Assembly (NCBI RefSeq): GCF_030010625.1
Contig: NZ_JASCXN010000015.1
Coordinates: forward strand, 1 to 64,000
DNA from: Streptomyces sp. CC208A
Lineage (GTDB): Bacteria > Actinomycetota > Actinomycetes > Streptomycetales > Streptomycetaceae
DNA: 64,000 nucleotides
Direction of reading: 5' to 3'
Position 1 is the stretch's first letter. Each line of letters starts with the position of its first letter. The position numbers and the translations under genes were made by a program. This document shows positions 8,272 to 16,000 of this stretch, piece after piece. The notes below the pieces were generated by a model. It was not told where the DNA came from. It saw only the letters and a list, made by a program, of their open reading frames with translations, and did not search any database.

Positions 8272-9164
8272 AGACGCCCGTCTCTCCCGCCCTGGTCGCG
8301 GTGGTGGGCCCGGTCGAACCGGCCCTGCTGGCCGCCTGGACCGCCCACTACCGCCGGCTCGGCATCGAGCGGTTCCACCTCGCCTTCCACTTCCCCGACC
8401 ACGTCCACGACGCCTGGCGGCACCAGCTCATCGCGGCCAGCCACGACCTCGGCATCATCCCCGCCCGGATCAGCACCGGACCGTGGCACGAGCACACCAA
8501 CACCCAGCTCCGCGACTCCTTGCGCGAGCAGGCCGGGACCGGCTGGCACCTGATCACCGACTCCGACGAGTTCCAGACCTACCCCGCCCCGCTCGCCGAG
8601 ATGATCGCCCAGGCCGAGGCCGCCAGGCACAAGGTGATCGGCGGGCTGATGCTCGACCGCGCCACGAACGACGGCCGCCTTGCCCTGTGGCGCCCGGAAA
8701 CCGGACTGGACCGGGCCTTCCCGCTCGGCGGGCACCTCACCCACCGGCTTCTCAAGGGCGACCCCCGCAAGATCGTCCTCGCCCACTCCTCGGTAACCGT
8801 GGCCTCCGGCAACCACCGCGCCTCCGGCCACAAGCCGGACCCTGACACGCTCGCGTGCGTGCACCACTTCAAGTGGCGCTCGGGCGTCCTGGACGATCTG
8901 CGCCGACGGGTCGACCGGTTCACCTCTGGCGAGTGGGCCGAGCACACCCCGGCCGTCCGCAGCGAGGCGTCCCGTCTACTGCAGCACATCGACCGTCACA
9001 ACGGCCGCATCGACGTCGCCGATCCCCGCCTCGCCTTCCGCCGCGTCACCCTCGACCGCCTCCCCGATGGCTGGGCCACCGAAGCCGCCAAGATCGCCAC
9101 CACCTGGCGCCCGCACACGGCTCAGAGCCAGTCCGGCTCCACGATCTCCTCGCCCTCGCCCTGA
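8268..9164 (+). CDS. GT2/GT92-like glycosyltransferase
   Basis: 298 residues, ATG overlapping the previous stop by four bases. GWHLITDSDEFQTYP (about 90-104) carries the D-x-D motif of GT-A enzymes of the glycosyltransferase 92/GT2-like group, and WTAHYRRLGIERFHLAFHFP near the start fits that fold. HHFKWRSGVLDDLRRRV is the C-terminal acceptor-side HF-K motif. No membrane anchor. The last 43 bp overlap the 3' end of the oppositely oriented kinase gene. It ends the four-gene transferase operon. Confidence 0.7.
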   Translation: MKTPVSPALVAVVGPVEPALLAAWTAHYRRLGIERFHLAFHFPDHVHDAWRHQLIAASHDLGIIPARISTGPWHEHTNTQLRDSLREQAGTGWHLITDSDEFQTYPAPLAEMIAQAEAARHKVIGGLMLDRATNDGRLALWRPETGLDRAFPLGGHLTHRLLKGDPRKIVLAHSSVTVASGNHRASGHKPDPDTLACVHHFKWRSGVLDDLRRRVDRFTSGEWAEHTPAVRSEASRLLQHIDRHNGRIDVADPRLAFRRVTLDRLPDGWATEAAKIATTWRPHTAQSQSGSTISSPSP

Positions 9165-9622
9165 GGCTCCTCGAACCGACCGACGAAGTCGTCCAGCGCC
9201 TCCGGCGTCACGACGAGCGCGTTGGCGTCCGCCCGCTCGTTGCGCTCCGCCAGCCTGCGCAGCAGCTCGTCACGCTCCACCGGGAAGTACAGCAGCCGCC
9301 ACCGCCCGCCGGCCGACTCCACCAGCTCCTTCATCGCGTCGCGGTCCTTACGCGGCCACAGCCCGTGGTCCCACACCACATCCCGGCCCTCGGCAACCAG
9401 CTCGGCAAGCCGCTCGTGCAGCTCGGCGACGACCGGGGCCTCCTTCTCGAAGTAGGTGTTCTCCGGGTAGTCGGCGCCGTACCGACCGTGCCGCTCATAG
9501 ACGACCTCGTCCACCGACAGCCGCACAGCACCCTCGGGCTCCAGCACCCGCTGGGCATAGGTGGTCTTCCCCGAACCGGTGAGCCCCACCAGCAGAAACA
9601 CCACCGGAGTGCGCTCGGCCAC
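9122..9622 (-). CDS. P-loop kinase-like ATP-binding protein (AAA_33 type)
   Basis: 166 residues from GTG 9622, eight bases after GAGGGGA; a TTG two codons upstream is too close to the SD. Walker A is GLTGSGKTTYAQ near residues 13-24. Downstream, LSVDEVVYERHGRYG and DVVWDHGLWPRKDRD fit the lid and second-strand motifs of the AAA_33/zeta-toxin-like small-molecule kinases, and RDELLRRLAERNERADA is the Arg-rich lid. It probably phosphorylates a small hydroxyl-bearing substrate. It is convergent with the glycosyltransferase operon and overlaps it by 43 bp. Confidence 0.75.
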   Translation of the reverse strand: MAERTPVVFLLVGLTGSGKTTYAQRVLEPEGAVRLSVDEVVYERHGRYGADYPENTYFEKEAPVVAELHERLAELVAEGRDVVWDHGLWPRKDRDAMKELVESAGGRWRLLYFPVERDELLRRLAERNERADANALVVTPEALDDFVGRFEEPQGEGEEIVEPDWL

Positions 9623-9724
9623 CGCCAACTCCCCTCAACACCACAAGCGTTCTCCTGGCCAGTCTGCCACCGCCAGCCAGCCCAGGACCCCGTTCCTCAT
9701 CACCACCACCCGAAGGAGCCGCCC

Positions 9725-10642
9725 GTGTCCGCCTCCGCACTCGCCCGCACACTACGGGCCTACGTCCGCTACGCCCCCGGCACCGTGGGCAAGGCGCGGC
9801 TCGTCGGCCGCTTCCTCGACGAGCACCTGCGCACCCACCCCGTCCGCACCACCGTCCGGCTGAGGTCCGGCGACAAGGTCCGCGTCACCACCAGCGACGT
9901 CATCCAGCGCTACCAGTACCTGTTCGGCGAGTGGGAACCGAACCTGAGCGCCTTCCTGCGCGACCGGCTCCGCCCCGGGGACACCTTCATCGACGTCGGA
10001 GCCCACCGCGGCGCCTTCAGCCTCCTGGCCTCCCACGCCGTCGGCCCCCACGGCCACGTCGTCGCCATCGAGCCCTCCCCGCAGTTCCACGACGACCTGA
10101 CCACCGCGGCCACCGCCAACCACCGCACCAACACCCGGGCCGTCCGCTCCGCCGCCTCCGACACCCACGGCACCCTGACCCTGTACCTGGAGGACCCCAC
10201 CAACCTCGGTCACACCACCGCCGTCCGGCCCAGCCACGTCCACACTGCCTTCGACGTGCCGACCGCACCCCTGGCCGACCTGGTCAGCAGGGCCGAACTC
10301 GCCACCACCCGCGTCATCAAGATCGACGTGGAAGGCGCCGAAGCAGCAGCCATCCGCGGACTGCTACCCGCGCTCACGTACCTGCGCAACGACGCGGAAC
10401 TCGTCGTGGAAGTCACCCCAAAGCTGCTGGCCAAGCAGGGCGAGAGCACCACCGACATCATCGACACCCTGCACGAGCGCGGCTTCCACGCGTACACGCT
10501 CACCAACGACTACGACCCGGCCACCTACCCCCGGGCCATGCACCGACCACAGCCGCCGGTCCGGTGCACCGAAGCCCCGAAGCACATGACCGACCTGGTC
10601 TTCTCCCGCACCAACGCCGATCGCCTCATGCTCGGCCGCTGA
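9725..10642 (+). CDS. FkbM-family SAM-dependent methyltransferase
   Basis: 305 residues from GTG 9725, with GAAGGAG at 9712-9718. The SAM-binding motif GDTFIDVGAHRGAFSLLAS is at about 84-102, the acidic second-strand motif VAIEPSP follows, and IKIDVEGAEAAAIRGL is the FkbM signature. FkbM enzymes O-methylate sugars, polyketides and peptides. The position behind four glycosyltransferases suggests methylation of a sugar residue made by this cluster. The start is supported by the SD and by the family's usual length. Confidence 0.85.
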   Translation: MSASALARTLRAYVRYAPGTVGKARLVGRFLDEHLRTHPVRTTVRLRSGDKVRVTTSDVIQRYQYLFGEWEPNLSAFLRDRLRPGDTFIDVGAHRGAFSLLASHAVGPHGHVVAIEPSPQFHDDLTTAATANHRTNTRAVRSAASDTHGTLTLYLEDPTNLGHTTAVRPSHVHTAFDVPTAPLADLVSRAELATTRVIKIDVEGAEAAAIRGLLPALTYLRNDAELVVEVTPKLLAKQGESTTDIIDTLHERGFHAYTLTNDYDPATYPRAMHRPQPPVRCTEAPKHMTDLVFSRTNADRLMLGR

Positions 10643-10733
10643 GCAGCACCCCCACGTTCCGAGCGGCCCGGCCGGTCCGAGCCGCCCGCCAGGACCACCG
10701 ACACCTTCCGGCACGTCGACGAGGAGTGGGCAC

Positions 10734-11213
10734 GTGATCAACACCAGCGTAATGAACAGCCGCAACGCAGTCTGTGTGATCGTCCACGACAAGGACGCCG
10801 ACACGATCGCCGCCGTGCTCTACGGAGCCCGCAACTGGTCCCCGCAGCCGGCCTGGACCCTCCCCGGTGGCAAGGCCGAACCCGGCGAAGCCCTCGACGA
10901 GGCCGCCGCCCGCGAACTCAAGGAGGAGACCGGCCTGCTCGTCGACCCGGCGGATCTCGCCCTCGTCCACGTCATCCACGTCGAACAGGGCTGGGACCAG
11001 GCCGGGCAGTTCGTCCTGTTCGTCTTCGCCACCGACACGTGGGCCGGTGAGCTGACCAACCCCGAGCCGGACAAGCACCTGACGGCCGAGTGGGTCGCCG
11101 CGAGCGGCCTGCCCACCCCCGCGTTCCCGACCTCCACTCAGGCCCTGGCGGCGTACCTGGACGGCGGCCCCTCCTTCTCGCGCTACGGATGGTCGGTCAC
11201 CGCTGCGCAATGA
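10734..11213 (+). CDS. Nudix hydrolase
   Basis: 159 residues from GTG 10734 (GAGGAG at 10721-10726); ATG 10752 is an alternative. A complete Nudix box is visible: GGKAEPGEALDEAAARELKE followed by ETGLL, matching G-x5-E-x7-R-E-U-x-E-E-x-G-U. The protein is a single Nudix domain of ordinary length, in the MutT/ADP-sugar-pyrophosphatase size range. Hydrolysis of a nucleoside diphosphate derivative, perhaps a nucleotide sugar given the neighbours, is likely but the substrate is not predictable. Confidence 0.88.
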   Translation: MINTSVMNSRNAVCVIVHDKDADTIAAVLYGARNWSPQPAWTLPGGKAEPGEALDEAAARELKEETGLLVDPADLALVHVIHVEQGWDQAGQFVLFVFATDTWAGELTNPEPDKHLTAEWVAASGLPTPAFPTSTQALAAYLDGGPSFSRYGWSVTAAQ

Positions 11214-11366
11214 GCAGGCACCAGGGTGATCGGGGGCTTGGTCGCCATACTGAGACGGCTCCGTCGGGTGCCGCCCACGTCGCACCAGACCGGATCGCCA
11301 CAGCATGAGGACGTCGCACTCCGGAGTCGCACGGGACACCTCTGAGTCCGACGTAGGCTCGGTGGC

Positions 11367-12269
11367 ATGAGCCTGCGCCTGAGCACCGTAATCCTTCCCG
11401 TCGACCGCTGGCACGAGGGAGGCCGCGCGAAGTGGCAGCGCGCCGAGGAGCTCGGCTTCCACGCCGCGTACACCTACGACCACCTCTCCTGGCGCAGCTT
11501 CCGCGACGGCCCCTGGTTCGGCGCCCTGCCCACCCTCACCGCCGCCGCCACGGCCACGGACCGCCTGCGCCTGGGAACCCTCGTCACGTCGCCTAATTTC
11601 AGGCATCCAGTGACGCTCGCCAAGGAGCTGATCTCGCTCGACGACATCTCCGGCGGCCGGATCACCCTCGGCATCGGCGCCGGCGGCAACGGCTTCGATG
11701 CCACCGCGCTCGGCCAGGAGCCGTGGACGCCGAAGGAGCGGGCGGACCGCTTCGGCGAGTTCGTGCCGCTGCTCGACCGGCTTCTCACCGAGGGTGCGGT
11801 CTCACAGAAGGGCAACTTCTACACGGCGGAGGAGGCGCGGAACATCCCAGGCTGTGTCCAGCGCCCGCGGCTGCCGTTCGCGGTCGCGGCGACCGGGCCG
11901 CGCGGGCTGAAGCTCGCGGCGCGGTACGGGCAGGCGTGGGTGACGACCGGTGACCCGAAGCTGTACGAGACGGGCACCCCGGAGCAGTCGGTGGCGGCCC
12001 TGCGCGGGCAGATCGAGAAGCTAGGCAAGGCGTGCGCGGACGCCGGCCGGGAGGTGGCCGGGCTGGACAAGATCCTGCTCCACGGCTTCACCCCCGACAG
12101 GAACGGGCCGCTGGAGTCGCTCGACGCGTTCGTCGACTTCGCGGGCCGCCACAAGGAGCTCGGCTTCACGGAGATCGTGATCCACTGGCCCATCGCGGGC
12201 TCTGCCTTCGCCGTCGGCCAGGTCGTCTTCGACCAGATCGCCACGGAGGGCCTCACTCAGCTCGCCTGA
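11367..12269 (+). CDS. LLM-class flavin-dependent oxidoreductase
   Basis: 300 residues. TIM-barrel luciferase-like protein with AAYTYDHLSWRSF, LGTLVTSPNFRHPVTLAKE, GRITLGIGAGG and PFAVAATGPRGLKLAARYG in family order; likely F420- or FMN-dependent. No SD precedes ATG 11367, but TAGGCT (11354-11359) sits where a -10 box would give a leaderless mRNA. The codons right after GTLVTS (CCT AAT TTC AGG CAT CCA) are unusually A/T-ending for this gene, and this is exactly where two broken copies elsewhere in the window diverge (17949-18194 and 20472-20609). Confidence 0.88.
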   Translation: MSLRLSTVILPVDRWHEGGRAKWQRAEELGFHAAYTYDHLSWRSFRDGPWFGALPTLTAAATATDRLRLGTLVTSPNFRHPVTLAKELISLDDISGGRITLGIGAGGNGFDATALGQEPWTPKERADRFGEFVPLLDRLLTEGAVSQKGNFYTAEEARNIPGCVQRPRLPFAVAATGPRGLKLAARYGQAWVTTGDPKLYETGTPEQSVAALRGQIEKLGKACADAGREVAGLDKILLHGFTPDRNGPLESLDAFVDFAGRHKELGFTEIVIHWPIAGSAFAVGQVVFDQIATEGLTQLA

Positions 12270-12295
12270 ACGGCGGCACTACTCAGCGTGGTATC

Positions 12296-12889
12296 TCAAG
12301 AACCATGCGGTAGCGCGGCCAGGGTTCCTTCTCCCCCTGAACGCGGAAGGTTCGTGACCCCGAGGTCTGAGCGCATTGCATGGCGGAGATCGTGCAGGAG
12401 CCCACGTGTGGCGTCCAGATGTGTGCGGATCTGATCCGAGTTGTCCCGTTCGCGCGGCATGTGACTATGAAGGCGCTTGAGAATCCCATACGCCTGGTTC
12501 AACTCACGATTGACGGTGGAGGCGACGGTCAGGACAGTGTCGGGGGCGACCATTTGTGCCTCCGCATAGGTAGCACGGTACTGGGCGCGCACCTCATCCA
12601 GCTCAGCAACCTGCACGTCCAGCTCCGAGGCATCCCGCTCAGCCAGCAACTGGTGGAGTCCATCGTTGATCGCGCCGAAGTAGTGGCGCGCAGACTGGTT
12701 CAAGGCGACGTAGCTTGTGCGGCGCAGATCGAGGAGGCGCTCCTCCCTTCGGGTGCTCTCCTCAATCTGGCGAAGCCTCTCAGTGTTTCGCCGCTCCGCA
12801 GCCAGCGCTCGCGCTCCACTGCGCTGGGTCAACCATGTCGCGCAGAGTGTGCCGCATACGCCAATTACGGCAGTGATCAGTGCCTCCAC
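12296..12889 (-). CDS. Small membrane-anchored coiled-coil protein, function unknown
   Basis: 197 residues from GTG 12889, six bases after AAGGAG; the longer open frame upstream lacks an SD. The N-terminus (MEALITAVIGVCGTLCATWL) is one hydrophobic segment, followed by charged helical sequence (AAERRNTERLRQIEESTRRE) typical of a coiled coil, then a mainly helical remainder. A single-pass protein with a cytosolic helical body is expected. It is divergent from the SAMD9-like NTPase gene and shares its 190-bp promoter interval, so the two may be co-regulated. Confidence 0.6.
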   Translation of the reverse strand: MEALITAVIGVCGTLCATWLTQRSGARALAAERRNTERLRQIEESTRREERLLDLRRTSYVALNQSARHYFGAINDGLHQLLAERDASELDVQVAELDEVRAQYRATYAEAQMVAPDTVLTVASTVNRELNQAYGILKRLHSHMPRERDNSDQIRTHLDATRGLLHDLRHAMRSDLGVTNLPRSGGEGTLAALPHGS

Positions 12890-13058
12890 CAATGACTCCT
12901 TGTTGCCATGACCGTCCTCCGGGAGCGACTCAGAGGCGCCTCCTAGCGGCCCGGCCGGTCGTCCGTTGCGGCTCTCTGAAGCAGCGGGTCGTCGAAGACT
13001 CCCTGCGCTGGGGACAGTTCTTGTGGGAAATGGTGCCACTCTTGGTGTGCTGGATGGT

Positions 13059-13070
13059 CTACATATGTAG
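13059..13070. promoter_or_regulatory. 12-bp perfect palindrome in the presumed promoter of the NTPase gene
   Basis: CTACATATGTAG is a perfect palindrome ending nine bases before ATG 13080. TTGGTG (13042-13047) and TATGTA (13064-13069) are spaced 16 bp apart and could be -35/-10 elements. There is no SD before the ATG, so a leaderless or near-leaderless transcript is plausible. An operator overlapping the -10 would fit tight repression of a toxic defence gene. This is inference from position and symmetry. Confidence 0.4.
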
Positions 13071-13079
13071 GCTTCGGCC

Positions 13080-16000
13080 ATGAACCGCAAGGCGGCTAAC
13101 AGCAACGAGGGGGCCGGCCGTGACCTGCTGGAGTCCGGACTGGCCCTGCTGCGGAACGATTTACCTGCCAGCACTTCCGTAGAGATCGTTAAGTCGCTTG
13201 CGGGCGGTTACACCGATGCCCGGGTGATGCTGTGCGACATTGGCCATGAGGCGGGGCGCGGCTCTGACGGTGTCCCACGTGGCCAGCACATCTTGAAGGT
13301 GGGGTTCTCCACCGGCCGACTTCAGGCCACAGCCCACAGCGCCTTCACCACGGGCCTTGGCGAGTTTGGGCAGACCCGGGTTCCGCAGCTGGTTCAGTCG
13401 CTCCAGGGCCCCGGCATCAGCGTCGACATCTACGACATCGCAGGATTCAGCCTCAACCGGTTGCGCTCGGCCGACCATGTCGATGCAGAAGATCGCGAGG
13501 AGATCCTTGCCCGGGCATCTCGGGAGCTACTGAGTGCTCAACTTGCCGTCGCGGGCCCGCCGAACTACCAGGGCACCGTGGGCACAGTGCTGCGCGAATG
13601 GCTCGGAGGCGACTTCCCTGACAACCAGCGCGGCTCCCGCGTTCGTGAGGTCTTCGACCAACTTCATGGGACGGGTCGCGTCTTTCGTCACGAGGGCGAA
13701 CTTCTGCCGGATCCGCTTGTCCTACTGGACCTCGACCTCGGCTTGTCCGGCCGTGACTTGGCGTGCTTCCGCGGACCGGCCCACGGTGATCTCCACTTGC
13801 GCAACGTCCTGGTCCGGGGCTCCCGCCTAACCCGGGACCTCACCTACTGGCTGATCGACGTCAACTGGGACACACCCACACCGCTCCTGTACGACCATGC
13901 GTACCTGGAGCTGTCCGCGCTGCTGTTCGGACTGGGCGCGTCCACGAGCGGCCGGGTGCTGCCCCTGCTCGCCCGGCTTGACGAAGAGGGCCTGACGGTC
14001 CCTGTCGAACTGGACTTCAACGACTCCGGGCTCGTCAACCTACTCCGTCGAATCCGCCGTGAGACTGAGAGCGTGCTGACCGCGCGCGAGCAGAAGCGGG
14101 TGGACGTCTGGCGGCAGCAGATGCTCATGGCCCGGATCGCTGCGGGCCTCAACTGGGCTGCCAAGCCTCTCGACGACATGTCCCAGCGTCGCGCCGCTCT
14201 AGCCAGCGCGGGTTGGGCAGCCCGCCTTCTCCTGCGCGAGCGTCACCCGGAGGTGTGGGTCAACATCGCAAAGGAGGAGCGGGCTGGAGCCGTCGGCCTG
14301 GCCACCAGCGCAAGTGCCACCCCGGTCACTGCGCAGGAAGCCCTGCGTCGCTGGAGGCCGTTTCGGCAGACACACGGGGCCATGGACCTCTATCTCGTCG
14401 CCGACGGCGTGGCCGCCACACGCGAACTGGCCGCGCTCGCGCACTGCGGCTGGGCGACGGTGATCGATCTCGATCCAGACAGCGACAGCAACGGCCTGTC
14501 CCGTGTCGTCGTTCCGGAGCTCGCGGAACGACGACACGTCAGTGTCTTCGGCAGCAACCGCGTACCGGTCCCGCCGGATAACGCCACGAACTGGCTGATG
14601 GCGAACGGCTGGACTACGCACGACGAGCCGACCGCAGACTCCGACGACCAGTGGCGGCGGCGGGGTTACCTGCAGCGCGTGCGGCAGTTGGTCGACGAGA
14701 CACACGCTGGTACCCCGCATCAGTCCGCAGCCGTCCTGGTCCTGCGCTCCGGGCGGCGTGACCGGGAGATCGGGCGTGTGATCGACTACATCGACGAGAA
14801 GTACGACGGCCTCGCCGAGCGTCTCGATCTGGCGCAGGCCCCCGCCATCAACGGGATCGACATCGAAGCGTTCCTCACCGTGGTCGCCGAGTCATTGCCA
14901 CCAGACGGGAGTGCCTCGACACCTTCATTGCCCGGAATCAACGGGCGACGCTGGACGCTCAACTGGTCAGATCTGCACCGGCTCTCGGTCGACTTGGAGG
15001 TACTGCACTCCGAGATCCTTTCCGACAGAGAGTCCGCCCAACAGCTGACGGATGAGTTCTGGCGTGGTCGACCGCCGTCCTGGCAGGAACTGGAAGTACC
15101 GGTCGACGTCTCACGAGACGCCTACCCCGGCCTGTGGAAGGAAATCAACCAGCGTCTCAGTGACCACCAGCTAGCCATCGTCCACCTCGACCATTCACCG
15201 GGAGCTGGCGGCACGACACTGTCTCGTCGCGTGGCTTGGGACTTGCACCGCACCTATCCGACCGTGCTTCTGCGCAACTACTCGGAGACCACGGCAGATC
15301 GCATCGACGAGATCTATCAGGAGACTGGACATCCCGCACTCGTGGTTGCGGAGTCGGCAATACTTCCAGACTACGACCTCGACGAACTGGTCCATTCCCT
15401 GGCACAGCGGAACACCCGCGCCGTGCTGCTGTGGGTGAATCGGACGAATGTGGGCGACAGCGGCAACGGGCACAAGCTGCTCGACCCGCTGCAGGGCCCG
15501 GAACGGGAACGTTTCCTTAAGACATTCAAGGAGCGCGCGGAAACCGATCGGGCGCGCCGGCTCCTGGATGGCTTGGCCGAGGGAGCCACCGATGTTGTGG
15601 CCGCACAGAAGCTCTCGCCGTTCTTCTTCGGCTTGTGTGTGTACGAGGATCAGTTCGAAGGCATCGCTTCGTATGTGCACAACCATTTCGCTGGGCTGAC
15701 CCGGGAGCAAAGGGAGCTCGCCCGTCATCTGGCGCTGCTCACCCGATACGGGCAGGAACTCGGCCTACCGATCGTCATGGTCGAGGCATGGCTGGGGCGC
15801 GAGCGGCCGGTCTACTCACCTCTGACCGACGCTGAGCTCAGCGAACTCCTCGGCCCAGACCTGCGCCACCTGGTGGTTACGGAGCGAGGTGCGCTGAGGC
15901 TGCTGCACCCTCTCATCGCGGAGCGCGTCCTGATGGGCGAAGTTGATGGAGAGCGTTACAGCCTCGGCAACATCTCAGTGGACTTCATCAGGAAGACGAC

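Noticed and set aside
12380..12895. 171-codon plus-strand frame
   Set aside because: Antisense to the membrane protein at 12296-12889, which has the better SD and a hydrophobic N-terminus.
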